This document shows, one piece after another, positions 1 through 6,889 of a DNA stretch of 9,637 bases (position 1 is the stretch's first letter; every line of letters starts with the position of its first letter). The notes under the pieces were generated by a model, which ran no database searches, was not told where the DNA came from, and worked only from the letters and a program-made list of their open reading frames with translations. Origin of the DNA: Gammaproteobacteria bacterium (lineage in GTDB: Bacteria > Pseudomonadota > Gammaproteobacteria > SZUA-229); assembly GCA_016764035.1 (NCBI GenBank), contig JAESSQ010000033.1, positions 1-9,637 on the forward strand. The letters are read 5' to 3'. The translations under genes were made by a program, and so were the position numbers.

Positions 1-506
1 AGACCGTCGGCACGAAGAAAGGATGCACCTGTTGGGCATACATCGACACAGGGTGCTGATTCACAGTGCTGGCACATTAACGGCAGTGACAGTTCATGGC
101 CTGTGGATTTTTCTTTTAGGGTAACTTTACGAATGTACTGGGTATCGGTTTCGGGTCTGTTATTACCAGTCAAACCGTTTTCTTCGTTACAGGCATCGAC
201 ACAATCTGTACAGCCGCTAGCGCATTTGCTGGTGTCGATTAACAAACCCCAGCGATTCTTACTGCTGACCGGTTCATTGTTTTTACGGTTAGAAATATTA
301 CCCATTGATGACGCGAGGCTAGTGTCTTTTGTTGCAGCTTGTGCAGTCGAGTGTAATAGCAACCCAGGTGCGAGTGTTATGGTGCCGGCGACGGCTGCTT
401 TAGATAAGAAGGTACGTCTTGATTCATCAAAAGAGTTTTTCACTTCTACCACCTGTGTTGAGGCCAAGCTACTAATTGATAGATTATTATTCGGTTGTTT
501 GTTCAT
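1..506 (-). CDS. dsrO: DsrO, Tat-exported ferredoxin-like subunit of DsrMKJOP, 3' end missing
   Basis: DsrO is a periplasmic iron-sulfur protein that carries electrons between DsrJ and the membrane subunit DsrP, which should follow beyond the window edge. I translated 168 residues from the ATG at 504-506, which overlaps the dsrJ TGA by 4 bp. The twin-arginine signal is SRRTFLSKAAVAG (29-41), then a hydrophobic stretch and a likely signal-peptidase site after AQA (55-57). Ferredoxin motifs begin at Cys95, 99, 102 and 106 (CASGCTDCVDAC) and Cys145, 148, 153 and 157 (CQHCESAPCVDVCP). The full protein is usually about 250 residues, so the C-terminal third or so, with two more clusters, is missing. 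A GTG at 441-443 (residue 22) with AGGTGG 5 nt upstream is a credible alternative start and would give a more typical signal peptide. Start uncertain, identity firm. Confidence 0.94.
   Translation of the reverse strand, partial: MNKQPNNNLSISSLASTQVVEVKNSFDESRRTFLSKAAVAGTITLAPGLLLHSTAQAATKDTSLASSMGNISNRKNNEPVSSKNRWGLLIDTSKCASGCTDCVDACNEENGLTGNNRPETDTQYIRKVTLKEKSTGHELSLPLMCQHCESAPCVDVCPTGASFLRADG
449..454 (-). promoter_or_regulatory. Possible internal ribosome binding site for dsrO
   Basis: The coding strand reads AGGTGG, 5 nt before the GTG at 441-443. It is a better Shine-Dalgarno match than anything before the upstream ATG, so translation of dsrO may start at this GTG, removing 21 residues ahead of the Tat signal. 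Confidence 0.4.
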
Positions 507-1036
507 TGCTGCGTATCGCTTTCGTTTACATTTTCATGACGACGAAGTGTCTGTTGTAGTTGTTGTGCAATGGATGGTGTAGACGATGTTTGTCCGGCAC
601 GTGTGATATATTTTTGCGGACGATCAGCGTGGCATTCGAAGCAGTCGATTTGTACCGCGGCATGTTGATGACATGCACTGCAAAAGTGTTGCTTGCTTTC
701 TATGCCAGCGATTTCACCCTGGCTATTCGGTTCCACATGGCAATCGATACACGCTGCGAGGCTGCCAGGTTCATTGCGAATACCTTGGTACACGGTTTCG
801 TTACGTTCATGCAAGATGTAGTTCATGTGGTTCCTACGCATCTCGTCTTCAGGCTGTATGCATGTCAGACTTTTATCGGCAGGTTCTACAACCGTAGGAA
901 ACAGTGAGGAAGATAGTTCATTGCCTGCAAGTACCGATGTCGATACCAGCATGACGGTGAACAATGCAAGCAGACATTGTAAAGCTCTGATCATGAAAAC
1001 ACCCGCAACCACGTTAGTCATAGTCCAACTAGCCAT
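503..1036 (-). CDS. dsrJ: DsrJ, periplasmic triheme cytochrome c of DsrMKJOP
   Basis: DsrJ is the triheme cytochrome c of the DsrMKJOP complex, on the periplasmic side. The reading from the ATG at 1034-1036 gives 177 residues. Three heme c motifs are CIDCH (96-100), CSACH (119-123) and CFECH (132-136). A hydrophobic N-terminal segment lies at about 16-37 (IRALQCLLALFTVMLVSTSV, then LAG), serving as Sec signal or membrane anchor; in A. vinosum it is reported to stay uncleaved. Cys59 (KSLTCIQPE) is the candidate for the unusual Cys heme ligand known in A. vinosum DsrJ (Cys46). Later ATGs exist at residues 6 and 15; the latter (992-994) gives 163 residues, puts that cysteine at 45 and starts right before the signal sequence, so it may be the real start. 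Neither has a strong ribosome binding site. The first ATG lies 7 bp after dsrL, and the stop overlaps dsrO by 4 bp. Confidence 0.94.
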   Translation of the reverse strand: MASWTMTNVVAGVFMIRALQCLLALFTVMLVSTSVLAGNELSSSLFPTVVEPADKSLTCIQPEDEMRRNHMNYILHERNETVYQGIRNEPGSLAACIDCHVEPNSQGEIAGIESKQHFCSACHQHAAVQIDCFECHADRPQKYITRAGQTSSTPSIAQQLQQTLRRHENVNESDTQQ

Positions 1037-1043
1037 GACCCAA

Positions 1044-3017
1044 TCAACCTTGACCCAGTGCCATGTCGATATAGCCCGTCGGGCATACGTCAGAACAAAT
1101 ATGACAACCGATGCATTTGTTGTAATCGGTATCCACGTAACGTCCGGTGGTTTTGCTGTCTTTCTTTACACGGAAGACGGCATCTTGTGGGCAATAGATA
1201 ACACAGTTATCACACTCGAAACACATGCCGCAGCTCATGCAACGTCCCGCTTCTGCTACCGCTTTTTCTTCTTCAAAGCTGATTTGTCGTTCGGTAAAGT
1301 GACCCAATACCTCGTCAGAAGAAGGTATATCCGTGTCGCGAATATTTCGTGCTTCATAGCCAAAGTGGCCAAGGAATAGGTTATCGGCAGAGATGATTTC
1401 CTGTTGTGAACGGTCTTCGAAATTATGGATAGCGTAACTCGATGTTTCAGTGCCACGTGAAGCGTCATCGAGGTGTTCGTTGGCATCGTATGCGTCAACA
1501 GCTAAACCTGATTCTATTAATTTATCGGCAAGGTTGAAGTGATGCACATCAACTTTAGGACGTTTTTTCAATTCGATATTATTGAAGTGATTTTCGATAG
1601 TTGCAGAAACAATATAAGCCTGACCGATTGCCGTGGTTAACAGGTGAGGGCGTACGATGTCGCCACAGGCAAAGTGATTTTCTTTGCCCGGTACGCGGAA
1701 CATGTTATCCGCGTCCATAAGGTTGCGTCCATTGTTGAAGTCTTCCAGACCTTCCAGGTTACCGCCCTGACCAATCGCAGCGACAATGATGTCGGCTTCG
1801 ACGAGGTACTCTTTACCACCTTCAACAGCGACAGGTGCATTGTTTTCCCAGGTGGAGTCGACAAATTTCATGCCGGTAGCGCGACCATCAGCGTCACGGA
1901 TGAGCTCGATAGGCATGACCTCGTTCATGAACGTAACACCTTCGATAGTGGCGTCATCAACTTCGTGTTCAGCCGCTGTCATGGCTTCTTTTTTGAACAG
2001 TGCGGTAAGGGTTACTTGCTCGCAAGGCACATTGGTCGATGCGTCGTGATCAGCGTGAGATGTGTCGCCGTTAACAACGGTTTCTGGCATTTCGTTATAA
2101 TCGGCCAGTGTGCCGATACGTCGTGATACTGAAACAACGTCGATAGAGGTATCGCCACCACCAATACACAGCACTTTTTTGCTGGTGTATTTCATCTCAC
2201 CCTTGTTGAATTGTTCGAGAAACTTAACCGCTGATACACAGTTGGGTGTTTCATCCCAACCTTCTAATGGCACACTGCGGCCGGTCCAACATCCTAATGC
2301 CCATAACACGGCATCATATTCATTTTCAATTTCTTCGACGCTAACATCGCGACCAACACGGGTATTTAAACGTGTGTCGATGTTGCCCATGTCGAGTATG
2401 CGTTGGCATTCGTTGTTTAAGTAATCGCGGGGTGTTCTGTAACCGGGGATACCGTAGCGCATCATACCGCCGAGCTCGGCGTGGTCATCAAAGATAGTTG
2501 AGGCAATACCTTTACGGCGTAGCTGATAAGCGGCGGCCATTCCCGCAGGGCCACCACCGATGATTGCGACTTTTTTACCGGTCATTTCGGCGCTGTTATC
2601 AAATTTAAAACCTTCTTTAAACGCAGTGTCGCCGATGTATTGTTCGACAGAGTTAATGCCTACAAATTCTTCGACGCTGTTGCGGTTACAGCCGGTTTCG
2701 CAAGGTGCTGGGCATACACGGCCCATCATGGAAGGGAATGGATTAGCATCAGTAGAGCGGCGAAAAGCATATTCCTGCATGGAAACACCTTCAGGAGGCA
2801 GCTCGATACCACGCACGATATCTAACCAGCCACGAATATCTTCGCCGGAAGGACAGCTGCCCTGACAAGGCGGTGTGCGATGCACATAAGTTGGACACTT
2901 GTGTGAAGTGTCTTCTTTGAAGATTTGCTGGCTAAAATTTTTATCGACAAAATCGCCATCTTCAAACATTCTGAAGGTTAACTTATTGTCTTGCATATCT
3001 TGTTTCGAAGTGGCCAT
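1044..3017 (-). CDS. dsrL: DsrL, NAD(P)H:acceptor iron-sulfur flavoprotein
   Basis: DsrL is a cytoplasmic flavoprotein related to the small subunit of glutamate synthase (GltD) and NfnB-like proteins. In A. vinosum it associates with DsrAB and passes electrons from sulfur oxidation to NAD+. The product is 657 residues, full length for the family. An N-terminal cysteine region has Cys41, 51 and 55 (CQGSCPSGEDIRGW) and Cys102, 106 and 110 (VCPAPCETGC). The FAD motif is at 152-160 (IIGGGPAGM) and a second dinucleotide motif at 285-294 (IGGGDTSIDV). FACGDI at 449-454 is the usual C-terminal flavin contact. After a linker, a C-terminal ferredoxin domain carries Cys599, 602, 605 and 609 and Cys635, 638, 641 and 645, with extra Cys593 and Cys596. 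AGGAG lies 7 nt before the ATG. Its presence is a strong mark of oxidative or disproportionating Dsr metabolism. NADH versus NADPH preference cannot be read confidently. Confidence 0.97.
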   Translation of the reverse strand: MATSKQDMQDNKLTFRMFEDGDFVDKNFSQQIFKEDTSHKCPTYVHRTPPCQGSCPSGEDIRGWLDIVRGIELPPEGVSMQEYAFRRSTDANPFPSMMGRVCPAPCETGCNRNSVEEFVGINSVEQYIGDTAFKEGFKFDNSAEMTGKKVAIIGGGPAGMAAAYQLRRKGIASTIFDDHAELGGMMRYGIPGYRTPRDYLNNECQRILDMGNIDTRLNTRVGRDVSVEEIENEYDAVLWALGCWTGRSVPLEGWDETPNCVSAVKFLEQFNKGEMKYTSKKVLCIGGGDTSIDVVSVSRRIGTLADYNEMPETVVNGDTSHADHDASTNVPCEQVTLTALFKKEAMTAAEHEVDDATIEGVTFMNEVMPIELIRDADGRATGMKFVDSTWENNAPVAVEGGKEYLVEADIIVAAIGQGGNLEGLEDFNNGRNLMDADNMFRVPGKENHFACGDIVRPHLLTTAIGQAYIVSATIENHFNNIELKKRPKVDVHHFNLADKLIESGLAVDAYDANEHLDDASRGTETSSYAIHNFEDRSQQEIISADNLFLGHFGYEARNIRDTDIPSSDEVLGHFTERQISFEEEKAVAEAGRCMSCGMCFECDNCVIYCPQDAVFRVKKDSKTTGRYVDTDYNKCIGCHICSDVCPTGYIDMALGQG

Positions 3018-3037
3018 GCCAGTTCTCCTGTTGCTTT

Positions 3038-3059
3038 ACCCTGGGTGCTTTTCCAGGGT
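3038..3059 (-). other. Stem-loop between dsrK and dsrL
   Basis: On the coding strand ACCCTGG pairs perfectly with CCAGGGT (3053-3059 with 3038-3044) around an 8 nt loop. The hairpin sits 8 nt upstream of the dsrL AGGAG ribosome binding site (3025-3029, 7 nt before the ATG at 3015-3017). There is no run of T after it, so termination is unlikely. It could stabilise or block processing of the mRNA, or affect dsrL translation. Confidence 0.5.
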
Positions 3060-3115
3060 GTTTGTCAATAATGATGCGATAATAAATGCTATGTTTAATT
3101 TTGGGTCATGACAAC

Positions 3116-4663
3116 TTAAGCGGCTTCTTCTACGGCTTCGTTATCTTCTGATGCTTCACCTTGGCCTTCTAGAACAATCGCGTTGCTGACCAGTTGATGC
3201 ACACTAACTATTTGATCCATGGTCATGCCGTAATACGGTAAGACTTTAGTGAACTGCGATTTACAGATGGCACATATGGCGGCCATGTGTGTTACACCGT
3301 GGTCAGCGACCACATTTTTTAATGATTCCATACGAGGCTGCGCGCCCTTGATGCGAAGTTCCATGAGATCGTCAGTTAACAAACCGCCACCACCGCCACA
3401 GCAAAAAGTTTGGTCATTGATGGTATCGACTGACATGTCATGGAAGTTGTTGCACACGGCCTTGATAACTTCACGCGGTGTGGTGAACTGACTTCCAGGT
3501 TCGTCGCCGATACGTGAAGCACGTGCGATGTTGCATGAGTCATGGAAAGTTAATGTCATGTGATCGTTTTCAGATTTATCGATATTCAATAAATTACGAT
3601 CCAGACAATCCTTGGTAAATTCGAGAATGTGCTGTGGGATAGGGTAGTTCTGGTCAAGAAAATCCCATGGCCCAGCTAGTGTGTTTAAGTGGTTGTAAGC
3701 CACGCGCCATGCATGGCCGCATTCGCCAAAGATAAGACGTCTAACACCAAGCTCTTTTGCGGCATCGCGGATACGCAGTGAAATCTGACGCATTTGTTCG
3801 TAGTTGCCGATGAATAAACCAAAATTAGCGGCTTCAGAGGCTTTTGAGCTTAACGTCCAGGTTACGCCAGCGGCATGAAAGACTTTGGCATAACCGATTA
3901 AGCCATCGATATGTGGTTCAGCGAAAAAGTCAGCCGAGGGTGTTACCAGTAAAACTTCTGCACCTTTCTCATCCAGTGGTAGGCGTACTTTTACATTTGT
4001 TTCTTCTTCTATTCCCTCTTCAAGACCCTCGAGAGTGTCGAGCATAGCGGGTTCTGGCAGGCCAAGATTGTTGCCAATTTTATGTATTTTAGGAATAATC
4101 TGGTTCGAATATTTTTGTCCCATACCGATCTGCGCCAACATATCTCTGGCCGCCATGGTGACTTCAGCGGTATCGATACCAAAAGGGCAGAACACAGCAC
4201 AACGACGACATTCAGAACACTGATGAAAATAACTGTACATGTCTTTAATGACATCTTCGGTAAGATCGACAGCACCTACCAGCCAGGGAAAATATTTACC
4301 GGCAAAGGTGAAGTAACGACGGTACACTTTGCGCAATAAGTCCTGACGGGCAACCGGCATATTTTTAGGGTCAGCGGTGCCAATAAAATAATGGCATTTG
4401 TCGGTGCAGGCACCGCACTTGACGCAAGTGTCCATAAACACCAGTAAAGAGCGATACTTGTTGAGTTTGTCCTGCAATAATTCGAGAAATTTTTCTTTCC
4501 AGCCGTCGATTAACTGACCGGGTTCTTCTGCACTGGGAAAGCCCATGCCAGACTGGAATTCTTTATTGGCGAGAAAAGGTGCGCTGTGCGCCATCGCACC
4601 TTCCATGATGGAAGGAATGATGGGGAATTCGTGCGTTTCTGGTACATCGTATTTAATAGCCAT
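3116..4663 (-). CDS. dsrK: DsrK, HdrD-like iron-sulfur subunit of DsrMKJOP
   Basis: DsrK is a cytoplasmic, membrane-associated protein related to heterodisulfide reductase HdrD, thought to act on the disulfide or trisulfide of DsrC. The product is 515 residues. Two cubane [4Fe-4S] motifs lie at Cys80, 83, 86 and 90 (CVKCGACTDKC) and Cys149, 152, 155 and 159 (CSECRRCAVFCP). A cysteine-rich catalytic region follows: Cys315 (GECGHAWR), Cys377 (HDSCNIAR), Cys421-Cys422 (FCCGGGGG) and Cys464/Cys467 (AAICAIC). The CCG-type motif is the noncubane cluster site of the HdrB/HdrD family, present once here as expected for DsrK. The C-terminus is short and acidic (EASEDNEAVEEAA). The start is the ATG at 4661-4663, with only a weak GAG 8 nt upstream. 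dsrL starts 98 bp downstream, past a hairpin. Confidence 0.97.
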   Translation of the reverse strand: MAIKYDVPETHEFPIIPSIMEGAMAHSAPFLANKEFQSGMGFPSAEEPGQLIDGWKEKFLELLQDKLNKYRSLLVFMDTCVKCGACTDKCHYFIGTADPKNMPVARQDLLRKVYRRYFTFAGKYFPWLVGAVDLTEDVIKDMYSYFHQCSECRRCAVFCPFGIDTAEVTMAARDMLAQIGMGQKYSNQIIPKIHKIGNNLGLPEPAMLDTLEGLEEGIEEETNVKVRLPLDEKGAEVLLVTPSADFFAEPHIDGLIGYAKVFHAAGVTWTLSSKASEAANFGLFIGNYEQMRQISLRIRDAAKELGVRRLIFGECGHAWRVAYNHLNTLAGPWDFLDQNYPIPQHILEFTKDCLDRNLLNIDKSENDHMTLTFHDSCNIARASRIGDEPGSQFTTPREVIKAVCNNFHDMSVDTINDQTFCCGGGGGLLTDDLMELRIKGAQPRMESLKNVVADHGVTHMAAICAICKSQFTKVLPYYGMTMDQIVSVHQLVSNAIVLEGQGEASEDNEAVEEAA

Positions 4664-4732
4664 TATGTTTCTCAGTTATCGTTACGTCCCGTTTTATCGT
4701 TCGTTATCATGGGTAAAAACATTAACGCTTTG

Positions 4733-5494
4733 TTAAGTATTACGTCCATCATTGGCTTCGATCTCTGCGCCCCAGGGTGATAAGTGACGTACTTCACGCG
4801 GGTTATCAACCTGGTAACGTGTTGGCGCCATAAATAAACCCGGCGCGTGTAACAGTTTGCTAATAGGAAATATCATCATCAAAAATAGCACCATGGTGAG
4901 GTGAACCAGTAATACAGTATCGCCAGGTAAATTCTGCCAGTCGAGCAGAAATAACCCCATGATGAATGCTTTAAGCTGAATGATATCTGTGTGCGCAACA
5001 TAAGACATCAGTAAACCCGTTACAGCAATACCCATTATTAATAACAGCATTAGGTAATCGGACGGTGAAGAAATATAGCGGACCCGGTCGACAAAGATGC
5101 GTCTGGCCAATAGTCCGAGTAGGCCGATGAGCATGGCAAAACCAGCGTAGTGACCAAAACTTTGCACCAGTAGATTATTAGCCAATGGCCAGATAAATGC
5201 GTCGGGTGAAATCACATAACGCAGGTGTCTAAAGAATGCCAATAACAGCGAAGCGTGGAATAAAAAGCCAAAAAGCCAGGTCCATTTGGTCGCGCGGAAC
5301 AGGCTATTAAACAGAACCACTTCGGTAAAAAAACGGTAGACCACACCTCTTCTTGTTAATGGTGCAGGGGTGACAGCGATTTTTAACGGTGCAGGTACAC
5401 GCTTGTATTGCAGCATTTTGTTGGTGACGCCAACGACTAATGTGATCATTGCCACATAAAATAGTACGACGTATAAAATACTAAGTGCGCTCAT
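4733..5494 (-). CDS. dsrM: DsrM, NarI-like cytochrome b of the DsrMKJOP complex
   Basis: DsrM is the diheme cytochrome b subunit of DsrMKJOP, exchanging electrons between quinone and DsrK. The 253-residue protein shows five hydrophobic segments, at about residues 5-24, 72-90, 112-131, 147-167 and 193-212. His80 and His90 (10 apart, second segment) and His198 and His216 (18 apart, in and just after the fifth) reproduce the spacing of the four heme b ligands of E. coli NarI (His56/66 and His187/205). This supports two heme b groups. The C-terminus after residue 220 is hydrophilic. The ATG at 5492-5494 has AAGAG (5503-5507) 8 nt upstream. dsrK follows after 69 bp, so both core subunits of the complex are adjacent. 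The heme assignment is inference from spacing. Confidence 0.95.
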   Translation of the reverse strand: MSALSILYVVLFYVAMITLVVGVTNKMLQYKRVPAPLKIAVTPAPLTRRGVVYRFFTEVVLFNSLFRATKWTWLFGFLFHASLLLAFFRHLRYVISPDAFIWPLANNLLVQSFGHYAGFAMLIGLLGLLARRIFVDRVRYISSPSDYLMLLLIMGIAVTGLLMSYVAHTDIIQLKAFIMGLFLLDWQNLPGDTVLLVHLTMVLFLMMIFPISKLLHAPGLFMAPTRYQVDNPREVRHLSPWGAEIEANDGRNT

Positions 5495-5544
5495 TAAACT
5501 AACTCTTGGTTATAAATCAGACGTTGATGTATGTCATTAATGTG

Positions 5545-5679
5545 TGTCATTTCGACCAGAGGGAGAAATCTTATTATTTACCGTTACAGTAGAAACAGAT
5601 TTCTCGGTCATTGTTCCTGCATTACCCTGATACGCTACATCCATGTAGCAATCACATCCGATCGAAATGACAATGCAGG
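5545..5679. repeat. Nested inverted-repeat element between dsrC and dsrM
   Basis: The 240 bp dsrC-dsrM gap contains several perfect inverted repeats. TGTCATTTCGA (5545-5555) matches TCGAAATGACA (5662-5672). GAGAAATCT (5563-5571) matches AGATTTCTC (5597-5605), extended across a bulge by GACC (5554-5557) and GGTC (5606-5609). GCTACAT (5634-5640) matches ATGTAGC (5643-5649). CCTGCATT (5616-5623) matches AATGCAGG (5672-5679). The outer pair bounds a unit of about 128 bp, reminiscent of small palindromic repeat elements with TCATTTCGACC...GAGAAATCT ends that I recall from many bacterial genomes. Membership of that family cannot be confirmed from one copy. In RNA it could form stable stems between dsrC and dsrM. 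No protein or convincing promoter was seen in the gap. Confidence 0.6.
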
Positions 5680-5734
5680 CGGTTACCATGTTTATTTCTG
5701 TCTTTTATGCAGATAAAAATATTTCTTGGTCAGG

Positions 5735-6067
5735 TTATACGCAGCCTGTTGGTTTAGGTAGGCCGGCATATTTACATGCTTGTTTACCAGGGCCGTACGG
5801 GAATAACTCGTAAAGGTATTTGCTGTTGCCTTTATCTTTACCCAGACGTTTACCGACCGCTTTTGTCAGTACGCGAACGGCGGGTGCGATTTGATATTCT
5901 TCGTAGTAGTCACGTAAAAAATTGATGATATCCCAGTGTTCGTCGGTTAAATCCTGGTCTTCGGCTGCAGCCATGGCTTCGCCTATTGCTGGCTCCCATT
6001 CGCTTAAGTTGGCCAGGTAGCCTTCTTCGTCAGTCTCAAATGATTTTCCGTTTACTTCGATAGGCAT
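5735..6067 (-). CDS. dsrC: DsrC, two-cysteine sulfur carrier protein
   Basis: DsrC is a small soluble protein that carries sulfur on two C-terminal cysteines; its trisulfide and disulfide forms link DsrEFH, DsrAB and the DsrK subunit of the membrane complex. The protein is 110 residues. The flexible C-terminal arm YGPGKQACKYAGLPKPTGCV carries Cys98 and Cys109 ten residues apart, with Cys109 next to last. This is the true DsrC pattern and separates it from TusE-type homologues with only the last cysteine. The ATG at 6065-6067 has GAGG (6076-6079) 8 nt upstream. The body (WDIINFLRDYYEEYQIAPAVRVLTK) is canonical. A 240 bp gap with inverted repeats follows before dsrM, by far the longest gap here. 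In A. vinosum dsrC is also expressed separately (recalled), but no separate promoter was recognised here. Confidence 0.98.
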   Translation of the reverse strand: MPIEVNGKSFETDEEGYLANLSEWEPAIGEAMAAAEDQDLTDEHWDIINFLRDYYEEYQIAPAVRVLTKAVGKRLGKDKGNSKYLYELFPYGPGKQACKYAGLPKPTGCV

Positions 6068-6117
6068 GTTTGTATCCTCGTGTGTGCAAAAAGTTAAAAA
6101 GTAATGTTTGTTATTAA

Positions 6118-6432
6118 TTAAAGCCAGGATTGAACAGAGTCGTGTTCAGCCACTAAGTTAACAAAGCCTTCGTAATCGACGACTTTGATACCATCAGCCA
6201 GTTTATTTTCCAGTCCGCGAGCTTGTAGGTCCGGGCCGAGTACAGCAAAGCTGACATCATTATTGCTTTGTATTTTTTGTTGGATTTTTTCTGACGCGCG
6301 GGTACCTATGGTCGCCGCATAAACACCGTCTTCGATAAGTAAAACGGTAGAACCGTCTAATGCATAACCAAGACAGGTGTCGAAAGTATTGGATTCGAAG
6401 GGTGATTTATTTACTGTGTGCAATAGTCCCAT
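6118..6432 (-). CDS. dsrH: DsrH, TusB-like subunit of DsrEFH
   Basis: DsrH is the TusB-like third subunit of the DsrEFH sulfur-transfer hexamer, in the cytoplasm. It has 104 residues, matching the roughly 102 of known DsrH. The N-terminus GLLHTVNKSPFESNTFDTC is characteristic, and Cys20 is at the position reported as conserved in A. vinosum DsrH. The ATG at 6430-6432 has AAGAG (6439-6443) 6 nt upstream on the coding strand. The C-terminal KVVDYEGFVNLVAEHD matches the family fold. It lies 30 bp after dsrF and 50 bp before dsrC, the sulfur acceptor it works with. Nothing unusual was seen. Confidence 0.95.
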   Translation of the reverse strand: MGLLHTVNKSPFESNTFDTCLGYALDGSTVLLIEDGVYAATIGTRASEKIQQKIQSNNDVSFAVLGPDLQARGLENKLADGIKVVDYEGFVNLVAEHDSVQSWL

Positions 6433-6462
6433 AATAATCTCTTGATATTTATTTTCGTCTTT

Positions 6463-6867
6463 TTAGAAACTTAGTATTATTTCTTGTTCAGTCATAACAT
6501 CCGCTAATTCCGAGCGACTGACCAGACGGATAGAGTCTTTTTCGGCCCAGTCTTCGTCTTCGTCTTCCCAGACCAGATGCTGAAGATCGTCTAAGCTTAG
6601 GCCACGTTCTTCAAGGGATTCTTTTTCGATATAAATTTTATTAACGTCGTAATCGCCCAGCGCAGCATAGACGGGTGAAAAGTTTTTCTGACCGATGGCT
6701 TCGGTTGTTTGGCCTTTGGTTAGCTGGTAAACGCCGTCGCCGATAAATGCCAGACTAACGTCCTGATCAAACGCTGCGCCGATTAAAACCACCTCTAATG
6801 ACTCCAGGGCGTAAACGGTGCCGTAGGGTGCTTTGCGGTTAGTGTACATGAATTTTTTAATTGCCAC
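6463..6867 (-). CDS. dsrF: DsrF, TusC-like subunit of DsrEFH, without cysteine
   Basis: DsrF is the TusC-like subunit of the DsrEFH sulfurtransferase hexamer. From the GTG at 6865-6867 the product is 134 residues, beginning (M)AIKKFMYTNRKAPYG, close to the 136 of A. vinosum DsrF. Diagnostic stretches are VVLIGAAFDQDV, FIGDGVYQLTKGQ and KNFSPVYAALGDYDV. The frame could be read 13 codons further upstream from a TTG, but that would run into dsrE and skip a good AGGAG site. The protein contains no cysteine at all. Where A. vinosum DsrF, as I recall it, has DQDVC, this one has DQDVS, so it cannot carry sulfur itself and is probably structural. An acidic stretch (WEDEDEDWAEKD) sits near residues 99-110. 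dsrH starts 30 bp downstream. Confidence 0.94.
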   Translation of the reverse strand: MAIKKFMYTNRKAPYGTVYALESLEVVLIGAAFDQDVSLAFIGDGVYQLTKGQTTEAIGQKNFSPVYAALGDYDVNKIYIEKESLEERGLSLDDLQHLVWEDEDEDWAEKDSIRLVSRSELADVMTEQEIILSF

Positions 6868-6873
6868 TTTATT

Positions 6874-6878
6874 CTCCT
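6874..6878 (-). promoter_or_regulatory. Ribosome binding site that fixes the dsrF start
   Basis: The coding strand reads AGGAG here, 6 nt before a GTG at 6865-6867. It lies in the short dsrE-dsrF gap and supports the GTG start over a longer reading from a TTG at 6904-6906 inside dsrE. Confidence 0.8.
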
Positions 6879-6889
6879 GCTTACTCAGT

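Noticed and set aside
103..582. A 159-codon plus-strand frame at the window start.
   Set aside because: It lies antisense to dsrO and the end of dsrJ, which have clear twin-arginine, ferredoxin and heme features; it has no recognisable domain itself.
825..1379. A 184-codon plus-strand frame across the dsrJ-dsrL junction.
   Set aside because: It is antisense to two well-supported genes and has no recognisable motif or upstream signal.
3038..3059. Intrinsic terminator between dsrK and dsrL.
   Set aside because: The hairpin has no following T-run on the coding strand and sits inside a conserved operon, so termination is not supported.
5531..5716. A 61-codon plus-strand reading frame in the dsrC-dsrM gap.
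   Set aside because: It spans the inverted-repeat element, and its translation looks like the spurious products such repeats give; no ribosome binding site or domain was seen.
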